DNA of 64,000 bases from Mycolicibacterium anyangense (GCF_010731855.1 NZ_AP022620.1:4588001-4652000); one strand, 5' to 3'. Positions 36,945 through 47,860 are shown, counted from the stretch's first letter. Numbers and translations: made by a program. The notes: generated by a model not told the origin, from the letters alone.

Positions 36945-39854
36945 TCAGGCCCCGGCGGGCACCTCCGCGGTGTCCTCGTCGCCGGCCGGCGGCGTGGGCG
37001 GAGTTGCCTGCCGGGCCCGGAAGTGGTTGTCGCCGCGCGGGTAGACCACCTGGGGCCACCAGAACCAGCGTCCCAGCATGGTCGCGATCGACGGCATCAA
37101 CAGCGAGCGCACGATGAAGGTGTCGATCAGCAGACCGATCGCGATCGTCGAGCCCATCTGGGCCAACACCGTCAGCTGGCTGAACATCATGCCCGCCATG
37201 GTCGCGGCGAACACCAGGCCGGCCGAGGTCACCACGCCACCGGTGCCCGCCATCGAGCGGATGATCCCGGTCTTCAGGCCCGCGTGGATCTCATCCTTGA
37301 AACGGGAGACCAGCAGCAGGTTGTAGTCCGAGCCGACGGCCAACAGGATGATCACCGACATCAGCATGACCAGCCATTGCACCTGGATGCCGAACAGGTC
37401 CTGCCAGAGCAGCACCGAGATACCGAAGGACGCCGCGATCGAGCTGCCCGCAGTGCCGACGATCACCAGTGCGGCGACCACGCTGCGGGTCAGGATCAAC
37501 ATGATCATGAAGATCAGCGTCAACGACGACACCACGGCGATCAGCAGGTCATAGCGCGCTCCGTCGGACATGTCCTTGTAGGTCGCCGCGACACCGCCGA
37601 GGTACACCTTGGCATTCGACAGCGACGACATCTTGAGCGCCTCTTGGGCTGCTTTTCGCTCGGCGTCGACCCTGGCGATGCCCTCCACTGTGGCAGGGTC
37701 GCCCTCATGGGTGATGAACATGCGGGCGGACTTGCCGTCGGGGGATAGGAACATCTTCAGACCGCGCTGAAAGTCCGGATTCTGGAAGGCTTCCGGCGGC
37801 AGGAAGAACAGATCGTCATTCTTGGCCTGGTCGAAGCTGGAGCCCATCGCCAGCGCGGTGTCGTTACTGGCCTGCATCTGGTCGAGCAGCGCCTTCTGGT
37901 TGTTGTACGACGCCAGCGCCAGGTCCCGGCTGACTTTCATCGACGCGATCGTCTGGGGCAGCAGCGCGGTCAGCTGTGGTGCCAGCGCGGCCAGCTGATC
38001 GGTGTTGCCCTGCACCGCTTGAGTTTTGTCGGTGACCTCGTCGATCCCGTCCAGGGAGTCGAACAGCGACTTCGTTGCCGAACAGAGCGGGATGTCGAAG
38101 CAGTGCGGTTCCCAGTAGAAGTAGTTGCGCATCGGCCGGAACTGGTCGTCGAAGTTGGCGATGTTGTCCCGCAACGCCTTCGTGGTCTCCAACAGGTCCG
38201 CCGACTTGGCCGCCGAGTCCTGGGTGAGCTGAGTTTGCTTGAGCGACAACTGGTATTGCTGCTCCAGGATGTCGATCGAGGTGTTCATCGTGTCGACGGT
38301 CTTGAGCTGGTTGGCCAGCTGATCCTGCTGGAACGGCAGATTCATGTTGGTGGTCTGGCCGGCGACGCTGGTCTGGAACGGGATCGAGCTGTGCTGGATC
38401 GGGATGCCCAGTGGCCGGGTGATGCTCTGCACCATCGCGATACCGTCGGTGTGCATGACATTGCTGGCGACCTTGTTGAGCACCAGCATGTCGGCGGGAT
38501 TACGCATGTCGTGATCGGCCTGGATCATCATGATGTCGGGGTTCATCCGGGCCTGGGTGAAATGGCGGTCGGCCGCGGCGAAGCCGATGTTGACCGGCGC
38601 GTCCTTGGGCATGTAGTAGCGGTCGTTGTAGGCCGGCTTATAGCCGGGGATCGCAACCAGTCCGAGCAGGACGACGAACAGGCTGGCCACGAAGATCGGT
38701 GCGGGCCAACGCACCACAGCGGTGCCGACCTTTCGCCAGAACCGGCTCTGTGGCGGACGTTTCGACTCGTAGAGACCCACCCGGCTGCCCAGGTAGAGCA
38801 CCGCTGGGCCGAGCGTGACGGAGATCGCCACGACCACGAGCATGCCGATCGCCACCGGGGCGCCCATGGTGGAGAAGTAGGGCAGTCGGGCGAAGCTCAG
38901 GCAGTATGTCGCACCGGCGATGGTCAAACCGGAGCCCACGATGACGGGGGCGACGGATTTGAATGTGGCGTAATAGGATTCATCTCGATCCAGACCCATC
39001 CCGCGGTCCTCACGGTACCGGCCGAAGATGAAGATGCCGTAGTCGGTGGCCGCGGCGATGGCGAGCATGGTCAGGATGTTCCCGGCGAAGGTGGTCATTC
39101 CGAAGGCGCCATGGCTGGCCAGCACCGACACCACACCACGCGCGGTCAGCAGGGCGAGGAACGTCAGGAACAGCTGGATCAGTGTGGTGCGGATCGAGCG
39201 ATAGACCACCAGCAGCATGCCGGCAATGGCCACGAGCGTGATCAAGGTGATCTCGGCGAGGCTGGCGTTGCCGATGACGTGGGTGTCGTGGGTCAACGCG
39301 GCCGGGCCCGCGACGTAGGCCTGCACCCCGGGCGGCGCTTTGGTGTCGGCGATGACATTGCGCGCCGCCTCGACGCCTTCGTTGGCCAGCGTCAGACCTT
39401 GCTCACCGGCAAGGTTCAGCATCACGTATGCCGCCTTGCCGTCGGCACTCTGGGCGCCGGCAGCCGTCAGCGTGTCGCCCCAGAAATCCTGGATGTGCTG
39501 GATGTGTGTTGGATCCTGGCGCAGCTTGCGGATGATCTCGTCGTAATAGGCGTGCGCGTCGGGGCCGAGTTTCTGCTGGCCTTCGATCACGACCATGATC
39601 GTGCTGTTGGAGTTGAACTCCTGGAAGTCGGCGCCCATCTTCTTCATCGCGATCATCGACGGGGCGTCGTAGGGAGCCATCGGCGCCGCATGCATCTCGC
39701 CGACGACTTCGAGCTGTGGTGCCACCACGTTGACCACGACGGAGACGGCGATCCAGAACAGGATGATCGGGACCGAGAGAATGCGGATCAGGTGGGGCAC
39801 GACCGGCCGCTTCTGGTGGGAGCCGGACTCGGGTGTGGCGACGGTGTGGGTCAT
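36945..39854 (-). CDS. MmpL-family RND transporter
   Basis: With ATG 39854 (MTHTVATPES) the protein has 969 aa. Twelve membrane helices in two bundles flank two periplasmic domains. Proton-relay Asp-Tyr pairs lie in AAATDYGIFIF and VGSDYNLLL. Its start overlaps the mmpS stop by four bases (ATGA), so pump and accessory protein are coupled. The marR-mmpS-mmpL arrangement resembles the MmpS5/MmpL5 group that exports siderophores and some drugs. The substrate cannot be read from sequence. The C-terminus is a short Pro/Thr-rich acidic tail. Confidence 0.93.
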   Translation of the reverse strand: MTHTVATPESGSHQKRPVVPHLIRILSVPIILFWIAVSVVVNVVAPQLEVVGEMHAAPMAPYDAPSMIAMKKMGADFQEFNSNSTIMVVIEGQQKLGPDAHAYYDEIIRKLRQDPTHIQHIQDFWGDTLTAAGAQSADGKAAYVMLNLAGEQGLTLANEGVEAARNVIADTKAPPGVQAYVAGPAALTHDTHVIGNASLAEITLITLVAIAGMLLVVYRSIRTTLIQLFLTFLALLTARGVVSVLASHGAFGMTTFAGNILTMLAIAAATDYGIFIFGRYREDRGMGLDRDESYYATFKSVAPVIVGSGLTIAGATYCLSFARLPYFSTMGAPVAIGMLVVVAISVTLGPAVLYLGSRVGLYESKRPPQSRFWRKVGTAVVRWPAPIFVASLFVVLLGLVAIPGYKPAYNDRYYMPKDAPVNIGFAAADRHFTQARMNPDIMMIQADHDMRNPADMLVLNKVASNVMHTDGIAMVQSITRPLGIPIQHSSIPFQTSVAGQTTNMNLPFQQDQLANQLKTVDTMNTSIDILEQQYQLSLKQTQLTQDSAAKSADLLETTKALRDNIANFDDQFRPMRNYFYWEPHCFDIPLCSATKSLFDSLDGIDEVTDKTQAVQGNTDQLAALAPQLTALLPQTIASMKVSRDLALASYNNQKALLDQMQASNDTALAMGSSFDQAKNDDLFFLPPEAFQNPDFQRGLKMFLSPDGKSARMFITHEGDPATVEGIARVDAERKAAQEALKMSSLSNAKVYLGGVAATYKDMSDGARYDLLIAVVSSLTLIFMIMLILTRSVVAALVIVGTAGSSIAASFGISVLLWQDLFGIQVQWLVMLMSVIILLAVGSDYNLLLVSRFKDEIHAGLKTGIIRSMAGTGGVVTSAGLVFAATMAGMMFSQLTVLAQMGSTIAIGLLIDTFIVRSLLMPSIATMLGRWFWWPQVVYPRGDNHFRARQATPPTPPAGDEDTAEVPAGA

Positions 39855-40291
39855 GCGGACTTCACCAGGCAGTAGGTCTGGGCGTTGACGCCATCGGCTG
39901 ATTTCTCCTCGCGAACAACACCATTGACTGTCACTCGGCATCCGATCTGATCACCGTCGGTCTGTGCCATCAGGCTGGCGCTGACGGTGGGGAGAGTGGT
40001 CGACAGGGTGACCGACCACGGCAGTGGAACGGTGATCGTGTGCACGTTGGCCTCCGGATCGAAGTAGCTGATCTGAGCGCTGGTCCCCGGCGCGCCGTAG
40101 ACGTCGTAAACCAGCACCTTCGGGTTGAACTGGACGATCTCGATGCCCGCGCCTGCGCCGGCGTTGAGGTTCTGGGATGCGAACATCTTGTGCAGTCGGG
40201 ACACGACAAGGCCTGAGACCGCCAGCACCACGATCAACACAAGCGGTATCCACACCTTCTTCAGGCCGCGGACCACCGGAACCGCCTTCAT
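39851..40291 (-). CDS. MmpS-family membrane accessory protein
   Basis: A 146-aa protein with one N-terminal transmembrane helix (residues about 14-32) and a periplasmic beta-sandwich domain containing the family segment VLYDVYGAPGTSAQISYFD-like (here VLVYDVYGAPGTSAQISYFD) and a conserved C-terminal Cys pair (GCRVTVNG...QTYC). It works with the adjacent MmpL. Same-strand order is marR, mmpS, mmpL with a 45-bp marR-mmpS gap. Confidence 0.92.
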   Translation of the reverse strand: MKAVPVVRGLKKVWIPLVLIVVLAVSGLVVSRLHKMFASQNLNAGAGAGIEIVQFNPKVLVYDVYGAPGTSAQISYFDPEANVHTITVPLPWSVTLSTTLPTVSASLMAQTDGDQIGCRVTVNGVVREEKSADGVNAQTYCLVKSA

Positions 40292-40336
40292 CTCAACACC
40301 TTTCGATAACCTCTGTTAGAGAGTCGATCCCCGGAC

Positions 40337-40831
40337 CTACTCGGTCTCCGTCGCGCGGCCCGGGCAGTCGTTCGCAACACCCTCCGCGCTGGCGGCGAGC
40401 TTGTCGAGGATCGGCAGGGCGACCTGCGCGGAATGCCACAGCGCGCATTGCTCCTCGGGGGTCAGGGTGGCAAGCAGCGAGGTCAACCGGTGCCGGCGCT
40501 GCCGACGTCGCTCGGCCAGCAACATCCGTCCGGCGTCGGTGATATCGATGAGGGCCGCCCGGCCGTCGTCCGGGTCGGGCAGTCGAGTCACCAGTCCGGC
40601 GCGTTCGAGGCGCTGGATGAGTTGTGTCATCGAGGGCTGGCTGATTCCTTCACGGGCGGCCAGCGTGGTGAGCCTGATCGGGCCCTCACGGTCGGTCCGG
40701 TTCAAGGTGTACGCCGCGGTGGTGCTCAGCTCGGAGCGGTCGGCGAGGAATCGGGCGGTCAGATCGATGGCGTGATCCAGAAGTTCCCCGACGCATTCGC
40801 TGACATCGCTGTCGGTTAGCTGGATACCCAC
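40337..40831 (-). CDS. MarR-family transcriptional regulator
   Basis: A 164-aa winged-helix regulator. The recognition region is IRLTTLAAREGISQPSMTQL and the wing is RLPDPDDGRAALIDIT. It is the first gene of the marR-mmpS-mmpL operon, unlike Rv0678, which is divergent from mmpS5. The start is a GTG at 40831 with no clear ribosome-binding site. A near-perfect palindrome 7 bp upstream suggests autoregulation, so pump induction would follow ligand binding. The ligand is unknown. Confidence 0.9.
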   Translation of the reverse strand: MGIQLTDSDVSECVGELLDHAIDLTARFLADRSELSTTAAYTLNRTDREGPIRLTTLAAREGISQPSMTQLIQRLERAGLVTRLPDPDDGRAALIDITDAGRMLLAERRRQRRHRLTSLLATLTPEEQCALWHSAQVALPILDKLAASAEGVANDCPGRATETE

Positions 40832-40838
40832 CAGGAAT

Positions 40839-40860
40839 CTATATCATGTGCATTATATAG
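40839..40860. promoter_or_regulatory. MarR-type operator palindrome
   Basis: A 22-bp palindrome with CTATAT/ATATAG outer arms and ATG/CAT inner arms; 9 of 11 base pairs match. It ends 8 bp from the marR GTG. The minus strand reads TATAAT and TATAGA within or next to it, so it overlaps likely -10 elements. The remaining region to 41089 is AT-richer and shows no convincing gene. Confidence 0.7.
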
Positions 40861-41089
40861 CTGCAATAGTGGCCCTTGTTCGGCGAGTTCACTGGGTCTT
40901 TTCGAGAATCCGCCCTGCTTTCCGAACGCTTCCGATCCGTTTCACGAACGCGTCGAACAGGCAGTTCCCGCGAAGCGCGGACGAAATGTGCTGTGCTGCA
41001 AGCGCTGTGAGATCAGGCGCCAGGGTATTTTCGCCATCGAGTGGGAATCCGTCAGCCGAAGATATATAAACCACACAATGTAGTGGGCG

Positions 41090-42545
<1,456 letters not shown>

Positions 42546-42554
42546 GGCGCCCCC

Positions 42555-43196
42555 TCAGACAGCCCGGAACCGCACCGACATGCCGGGTAGCAGCAGCGCA
42601 GGCACCGGGCGGTCGATATCCCACAACACCGCATCGGTGTGCCCGATCAACTGCCACCCGCCCGGCGACTGGCGCGGATAGATGCCGCTGAATTCTCCTG
42701 CCAGGCCGACTGAACCGGCGGGCACCCTGGTCCGCGGCTCACTTCGGCGCGGCACGTCCAGGCGCGGGTCACCGTCGATCAGGTAGGCGAAACCCGGTGC
42801 GAATCCGCCGAATCCGACCCGCCAGGGGGTCGCGGTGTGTGCCTCGATGACGGCTGAGACGGCCAGTCCGGTGTGGCGGGCCACGTCGTGGAGGTCGGCG
42901 CCGTCGTAGACGACGTCGATCACCACCTCGGTGCGATGCCCCGCGGCGTCGGCGGGGTCCTCGACGCTCAGTGCGCTGAGTCGGCGCCGGGTGGCGGCCT
43001 GTAGCCGGGCACCATCCAGTTTGACCAGTACCGTGCGGGCGCCCGGGACGACGTCGAGGACGCCGGGGATGCGCTCGCGCTGCAGCGCGTCCGTCAGCGC
43101 GAGCACCTCATCTGCCGACTCGCATTCGAGCAGCAGACCCTGGTCACCGTAATCGCGGATCGTGTTGGACACCATGAGATCTGTCACCACACTCAT
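42555..43196 (-). CDS. pxpB: 5-oxoprolinase subunit B-like (KipI/PxpB family)
   Basis: A 213-aa protein matching Rv0264c. It carries the allophanate hydrolase subunit 1 signature: [13 protein letters not shown] at the N-terminus, [29 protein letters not shown] and [11 protein letters not shown]. It is expected to form the B:C complex with the next gene. In Bacillus the homologue KipI also inhibits a sensor kinase; nothing here indicates that role. A 110-bp gap precedes it, so it may have its own promoter. Confidence 0.88.
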   Translation of the reverse strand: MSVVTDLMVSNTIRDYGDQGLLLECESADEVLALTDALQRERIPGVLDVVPGARTVLVKLDGARLQAATRRRLSALSVEDPADAAGHRTEVVIDVVYDGADLHDVARHTGLAVSAVIEAHTATPWRVGFGGFAPGFAYLIDGDPRLDVPRRSEPRTRVPAGSVGLAGEFSGIYPRQSPGGWQLIGHTDAVLWDIDRPVPALLLPGMSVRFRAV

Positions 43197-43306
43197 TGGC
43201 CGACGGTAGATCCGTTGCCGGCGTTACCTCGCTGATTTTCGAGCACTGCCAGAGCTGCCTTACCAAAGATTCAGACCTGCCAGGCATCTCATATTTATCG
43301 CGGCCG

Positions 43307-44008
43307 TCACACCATCGCGGTGTAGGTGGGCTCGTGCCGCTTGATGTAGGCGATCACGCGGTAGGTGACCGGCAGCATGACCACTTCGACCGCGGTCTTG
43401 TAGAGCCAGCCCAGCGCGGTGTAGGTGGCGAAGTCCTTGAAGGTGGTGATGCCGATCGCGCCGGCGGCAATGCTGCAGAACACCAGGGTGTCACCGAGTT
43501 GACCCGCGAACGTCGAACCCACCAGCCGCGCCCACAGGTGCTTTTCCTTGGTGCGTTCCTTGATCTTGACAACCGTCCAGGCGTTGATGGTCTGGCCGAC
43601 GATGAAGCCGGCCAGCCCGGCCACGATCAGCTGGGTGTAGGCGTGGACGATGTTCTCGAAATGCTCTTGATTGGTGTAGAAGTCGGCGGACGGCAGGTAG
43701 ATCGTCACCCAGAAGGCCAGGGCCGCAAGGCCGTTCATCGCGAACCCCAGGATGATGGCGCGGCGCGCGGCCTTGAAGCCGTACACCTCGGACAGCACGT
43801 CACCGATCACGTATGTCAGCGGGAAGACGATGAATCCGCCGTCGGTGATGATCGGGCCGAACGCCACCCCCTTGGTCGCGGTGACGTTCGAGATGATCAC
43901 CAGCGCGGTGAAGACGGCGACGAGGATCGGATAATAGCGAGAGCCGACCTGGGCGAAGCCCGGGATGGGGGCGTCCTGTCGTGCTGCGTCGGTCTGGCTG
44001 CTTGTCAC
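43307..44008 (-). CDS. yhhQ: Queuosine-precursor (VUT-family) transporter
   Basis: A 233-aa membrane protein of the YhhQ/VUT family with about six helices. Characteristic segments: ISNVTATKGVAFGP, FPLTYVIGDVLSEVYGFKAAR, FIVGQTINAWTVVKIK and GSTFAGQLGDTLVFCSIAA. The GTG at 44008 (VTSSQTDAARQ) is chosen; the longer frame overlaps fecB2. It follows fecB2 by 22 bp in the same orientation. The family takes up preQ0/preQ1 or queuine for tRNA modification. Confidence 0.87.
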   Translation of the reverse strand: MTSSQTDAARQDAPIPGFAQVGSRYYPILVAVFTALVIISNVTATKGVAFGPIITDGGFIVFPLTYVIGDVLSEVYGFKAARRAIILGFAMNGLAALAFWVTIYLPSADFYTNQEHFENIVHAYTQLIVAGLAGFIVGQTINAWTVVKIKERTKEKHLWARLVGSTFAGQLGDTLVFCSIAAGAIGITTFKDFATYTALGWLYKTAVEVVMLPVTYRVIAYIKRHEPTYTAMV

Positions 44009-44030
44009 GGGTGCTATCCAAACATGTGGG

Positions 44031-45014
44031 TCAACCCAGCGCGCGGGCGACGAGTGCCGGCAGCTGATCGGCCACCAGGGGATAGGACAGCGGCGAGGAG
44101 AAGGCGATGGCCCCGGCCAAGTCCTTGCCGGTGTAGACATTGCGGTTCTGCCGGGTGGCGGTCAGCGCGGCCACTGCGGGATCCGCCAGCAGAGCAGCTT
44201 GATCGGCGTCGCTGTCGGTGCACCAGATCAGCACGTCGGCCCCGTCGAGGGCGTCGCCGAGCTTGTCCCGGGGGATCGCCGCCCGGTCGTCATCGACGGC
44301 GAAGCGGGACAGGGTGTCCGGGATCTTCAAACCCATGGTCGTCAGGAAGTCGGTGCGCCAACCGGGCAGCGTCGCTGTGAAGGTCCCTGCCGAGGCACTG
44401 CCCGCCAGCAGCACCGCCTTCTTGTCCTTGAAGCCGGGATTGGCCTTGGCGATGTCGGCGAACCTGTTGTCCACGCCGCTGATCAGCTGTCGCATCGTCT
44501 CGACCTTGAACACGGCCGTGGCCACCGCGGCGGCCTGATCCTTCCACGGTTCGAAGAAGGCGTCGCCGTCCGACTGAGCAATGGTGGGGGCGATGGCGGT
44601 GAGCTTCTGGTAGGTGTCGGCATCGAGGCCGGCGTTGATGGCCACGATCAGGTCGGGTTTGAGCCTGGCGATCTCGTCGACCTGAATTCCGTTGTCCAGG
44701 TTGAGCACAACCGGCTGGGCGGTACCCAACTTGGGGGTCGCCCAGGGCCATACGCCGAACGGCTGATCGCCGAACCAGGTGGTGACGGCCACCGGCACCA
44801 CCCCGACGGCCAGGAGATCATCCTGCTCGGTGAGTCCGGCACTGACCACCCGGGTGGGCGGTGCCTTCAGCGTGGTTTCGCCGAAGATGTGCTTGACGGT
44901 GACCGTTGTCGGCGTCGAGTCCCCGGCGTCCTTCGACGAACATGCCGTCGCGAAGAGCAACCCGGCCGCGCCGGCGGCTCCCAGGAACTCACGCCTGCTC
45001 CAGTGCGTGCCCAC
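44031..45014 (-). CDS. fecB2: Iron-siderophore substrate-binding lipoprotein FecB2
   Basis: A 327-aa periplasmic-binding (TroA-type) lipoprotein matching Rv0265c. A twin-arginine motif SRREFLG and lipobox FATAC (Cys25) direct Tat export and lipid anchoring. The binding domain starts VKHIFGETTLKAPPTRVVSAGL and includes LKPDLIVAINAG. It starts 14 bp after a TetR gene on the same strand, so that regulator may control it. No permease or ATPase gene is adjacent. Confidence 0.92.
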   Translation of the reverse strand: MGTHWSRREFLGAAGAAGLLFATACSSKDAGDSTPTTVTVKHIFGETTLKAPPTRVVSAGLTEQDDLLAVGVVPVAVTTWFGDQPFGVWPWATPKLGTAQPVVLNLDNGIQVDEIARLKPDLIVAINAGLDADTYQKLTAIAPTIAQSDGDAFFEPWKDQAAAVATAVFKVETMRQLISGVDNRFADIAKANPGFKDKKAVLLAGSASAGTFTATLPGWRTDFLTTMGLKIPDTLSRFAVDDDRAAIPRDKLGDALDGADVLIWCTDSDADQAALLADPAVAALTATRQNRNVYTGKDLAGAIAFSSPLSYPLVADQLPALVARALG

Positions 45015-45028
45015 GGCGCGACATTAGC

Positions 45029-45613
45029 TCAATCCAGCCGAAGTCCCGACTCGAGGACGGAGAGGGCCTGGTCGACGTTGTCCAGTGAGAAGGGCCCCCG
45101 GTTGCCCAGCGCCACCACCGCACCGACGACGGCGCCGGCGAAGGTGCGAATCTCCAGTTCGTGCGGCGCGCGGTGCAGGCGCCGGCCCATGGCCTCGGAC
45201 ACTCCCTGCACCAGGGTGTTGAACTCCTCGCGCAGTGCGGGTTGCAGTTCGGGCAGTGAGTAGATCAACCGTTGCCGCGTCTTCTCGGTGTCCCATTCGT
45301 CGGCAGACATCCGCTCGTAGGCATCGTGGACGGCCTGTCGAAACGCCGCGATCGGCGTCATCTCCAGATTCTGGGTGGCGAGCGACTCCAGCATCACCTG
45401 GCTCAGGTCGTCGGCCAGTAGCACCGACTCTTTGCTCGGGAAATACCGGAAGAAGGTGCTGGCCGAGATGTCGGCAGCCTGGGCAATGTGCTCGACGGTG
45501 GTCTCGGCGTAACCGCGCTCGTCGAACAGGCGGAATGCCTCGCGCCGGATGGTCTCCCGCGTCCTGGCCTTCTTCCGCTCCCTCAGGCTGGGGAAACGCA
45601 TAGCCTCCGACAT
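45029..45613 (-). CDS. TetR-family regulator upstream of fecB2
   Basis: With ATG 45613 (MSEAMRFPSLRERKKARTRE) the protein has 194 aa. The HTH spans about residues 25-60 (FDERGYAETTVEHIAQAADI, SASTFFRYFPSKESVL), with a C-terminal effector domain. It is the first gene of a probable tetR-fecB2-yhhQ unit. A small inverted repeat ACCT-N4-AGGT (45626-45637) lies 12 bp before its start and could be its operator. The ligand is unknown. Confidence 0.9.
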   Translation of the reverse strand: MSEAMRFPSLRERKKARTRETIRREAFRLFDERGYAETTVEHIAQAADISASTFFRYFPSKESVLLADDLSQVMLESLATQNLEMTPIAAFRQAVHDAYERMSADEWDTEKTRQRLIYSLPELQPALREEFNTLVQGVSEAMGRRLHRAPHELEIRTFAGAVVGAVVALGNRGPFSLDNVDQALSVLESGLRLD

Positions 45614-45669
45614 GCGTCGATTCTCACCTATTGAGGTATTGACGCGCCCGTCGGAGGCCCGAATTCTGG

Positions 45670-46269
45670 TCAGCCGACGATCAGCGAGACCGCGAGTGCG
45701 CTCATCGTCACGGCGATCAGCCCGTCCAGAATGCGCCAGGTGTTCGGGGTGGCGAACAGTCCCGCCAGCCGTCGGGCACCGAAGCCGAGGCTGACGAACC
45801 AGACGACGCTGGCACTGACCGCACCCACGCCGAACAGCCACCGGCTATCGGTGTGCTGGTTGGCGATGGTGCCCAGCAGCACGACGGTATCCAGGTAGAC
45901 GTGCGGGTTGAGGAAGGTCAGGGCCAGGCAGGTGAGCACCACCGAGGCCAGTCGGGCCGGGCCGTCCTGGGAGGCGTTCAGGGCCGACGGGCGCAACGCC
46001 CGCCGGGCGGCCAGGGCGGCGTAGCCGAGTAGGAACGCCGCACCGCCCACCTTGGCGATGGTGACGGTCTGCGGGTGTGCGGTGATGAGTGCGCCGATCC
46101 CGGCGATGCCTGCGGAGATGAGCAGCAGATCGGATAGCGCGCACACGCTGACGACCGCCAGCACGTGCTCGCCCCGGATGCCCTGGCGCAGGACGAAGGC
46201 GTTCTGCGCACCGATGGCCGCGATCAGCGTCATCGAGGTGAGAAATCCGACGAGCAGGGGTGAGGACAC
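45670..46269 (-). CDS. lysE: LysE/ArgO-type amino-acid exporter
   Basis: A 199-aa membrane exporter with about six helices. Family features: [22 protein letters not shown] at the N-terminus (positions 9-31) and [22 protein letters not shown]. It exports basic amino acids and is divergent from a LysG/ArgP-type regulator, the same arrangement as Rv1986/Rv1985c and the Corynebacterium lysEG pair. Confidence 0.92.
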   Translation of the reverse strand: MSSPLLVGFLTSMTLIAAIGAQNAFVLRQGIRGEHVLAVVSVCALSDLLLISAGIAGIGALITAHPQTVTIAKVGGAAFLLGYAALAARRALRPSALNASQDGPARLASVVLTCLALTFLNPHVYLDTVVLLGTIANQHTDSRWLFGVGAVSASVVWFVSLGFGARRLAGLFATPNTWRILDGLIAVTMSALAVSLIVG

Positions 46270-46320
46270 GACGTCGACGCTAGGAAGCCGACTTGCTGAA
46301 GTCCAACTAATGATTCTTAC

Positions 46321-46338
46321 TAACGATTAGCATCGTTA
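46321..46338. promoter_or_regulatory. Inverted repeat in the lysE/lysG divergent promoter
   Basis: TAACGAT (46321-46327), TAGC, ATCGTTA (46332-46338). It lies 2 bp before the lysG GTG in the 71-bp gap. It is a likely part of the LysG binding site; AT-rich half-sites continue upstream (CTAATGATTCTTAC). Confidence 0.5.
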
Positions 46339-46340
46339 AT

Positions 46341-47210
46341 GTGGCCATCGGCGGGGACCAACTGGCGGCGCTGGCCGCCGTCATCGATCTCGGCAGTTTC
46401 GATGCCGCCGCCGAGCGGTTGCATGTGACGCCGTCGGCGATCAGCCAGCGGATCAAGTCGCTCGAGCAACGCGTCGGCCAGGTCCTGGTGGTGCGGCAGA
46501 AGCCGTGTTCGGTCACCGATGCCGGAGTTCCGCTGCTGAGGCTTGCCGCGCAGATCGCGTTGCTGGAATCCGAGGCGCTGCGGGAAACCGGAAGTGGGGC
46601 CCAGCCAACGCGCGCGGCGATCGCGGTGAACGCCGACTCGATGGCCACCTGGTTCACCACGGTCTTCACCGCAGTGCCCGAGGTGCTGTTCGATCTGCGG
46701 ATCGAGGACCAGGACCATTCGGCGCGCCTGCTGCGGGAGGGGGCGGTGATGGGCGCGGTGACCACCGAACACACCCCGATCGGCGGGTGCCGCGTCCATC
46801 CGCTCGGTGTGATGCGGTACGTCCCAGTGGCCACCGGCGCCTACATCGAGCGCTATCTGCCCGAAGGCTTCACCGTCCAGGCGGTGGGCCTGGCGCCGTC
46901 ACTGGCCTGGAACCGGGACGACGCACTTCAGGACATGTTGGTGCGCAAGGCATTCCGGCGTGATATCGGCAGGCCCGTGCACTATGTACCCACTGCCGAG
47001 GGCTTCGCGGCCGCCGTGCGGGCCGGGCTCGGATGGGGAATGTTTCCCGAGCGACTCGCCGCCCCTGATATCAGGTCAGGTTCGTTCGAGCTGATAACCG
47101 ATGCGCACCTTGATGTTCCGCTGTTCTGGCAGTGCTGGAAGCTCGACACTGCGTTGGTGCGCAACATCACCGGCGCTGTCGTGGCTGCAGCTGCCGAAGG
47201 GCTGGTGTGA
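46341..47210 (+). CDS. lysG: LysR-family regulator of lysine/arginine export (LysG/ArgP)
   Basis: A 289-aa LysR-type activator. The N-terminal HTH is LAALAAVIDLGSFDAAAERL then VTPSAISQRIKSLEQRVGQ, with an effector-binding domain after residue 90. The order, orientation and sequence of the lysE/lysG pair indicate that it senses basic amino acids and activates lysE. GTG start at 46341; the promoter dyad directly abuts it, so the mRNA may have little or no leader. Confidence 0.92.
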   Translation: MAIGGDQLAALAAVIDLGSFDAAAERLHVTPSAISQRIKSLEQRVGQVLVVRQKPCSVTDAGVPLLRLAAQIALLESEALRETGSGAQPTRAAIAVNADSMATWFTTVFTAVPEVLFDLRIEDQDHSARLLREGAVMGAVTTEHTPIGGCRVHPLGVMRYVPVATGAYIERYLPEGFTVQAVGLAPSLAWNRDDALQDMLVRKAFRRDIGRPVHYVPTAEGFAAAVRAGLGWGMFPERLAAPDIRSGSFELITDAHLDVPLFWQCWKLDTALVRNITGAVVAAAAEGLV

Positions 47211-47220
47211 GCTGTCGTTA

Positions 47221-47826
47221 TCAGAGGTTTCGCGCTGCGCCCAGTGACGTCGCCGTGATCGTCGCGATCAGCGTGCCCTCGTCGGTGTCGACATCGCCCT
47301 GCAGCCATCCGATGAGCAGTTCCGAGGTGGCCGTGACCAATGCGCGCGTCGCCAGGGTGCGGTCTATCGACGGTTTCGGCCTTCCGGTGAACGGCAGACC
47401 GCTTGTGGCCATCAGTGCGGTCACCTCGTGAACGGCCTGCTGCTGGCGGGCGCGCAACCGGGGGAAGCCGGGCGATTCCATGTACAACCGCGCGTCTGGT
47501 GGGTCCGCCAGGATGTCCAGGGTGGCCCGAATCGATTGGCTCACCCGGATTTCCATCGGCGCTGTCTGAACAACCTCGGTCATCGCCTGGTGCAATCGCG
47601 CGTAGAGGTCGTCGGCGCAGACATCGAGTAGATCGTCCTTGGTGGCGAACTCGGTGTAGAAGTAGCGCTTGCTCAGGGTGGCCCGCTGGCAGACCAGGTC
47701 GACGGTCAGAGCTGCCACGCCGACCTCGGCGATGAGTGCCCGCGCCGCATCGAGCAGGCGTTGTCGGCGTTCCCGCGACCGTTGCTCGGCGGTCAGGCCG
47801 CCGTAGGTGCGCCCGTCGACTGTCAT
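47221..47826 (-). CDS. TetR-family regulator divergent from a P450
   Basis: With ATG 47826 (MTVDGRTYGGL) the protein has 201 aa; another in-frame ATG lies 18 bp upstream. HTH: ARALIAEVGVAALTVDLVC and ATLSKRYFYTEFATKDDLL. It converges on lysG with a 10-bp gap and is divergent from the cytochrome P450 gene. A 28-bp palindrome in the shared promoter suggests it represses itself and the P450. Confidence 0.9.
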   Translation of the reverse strand: MTVDGRTYGGLTAEQRSRERRQRLLDAARALIAEVGVAALTVDLVCQRATLSKRYFYTEFATKDDLLDVCADDLYARLHQAMTEVVQTAPMEIRVSQSIRATLDILADPPDARLYMESPGFPRLRARQQQAVHEVTALMATSGLPFTGRPKPSIDRTLATRALVTATSELLIGWLQGDVDTDEGTLIATITATSLGAARNL

Positions 47827-47860
47827 GAACCCATCCTTGACCATTCTGTGGCGGCAGTCA

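Noticed and set aside
38019..39875. 618-codon plus-strand open frame opposite the mmpL gene
   Set aside because: Antisense shadow rich in His/Asp/Gly; the mmpL reading is unambiguous.
40889..41074. 61-codon minus-strand frame between marR and aac(2')
   Set aside because: Only a non-ATG start, no ribosome-binding site and no recognisable family. It may be real, but nothing supports it beyond an open frame.
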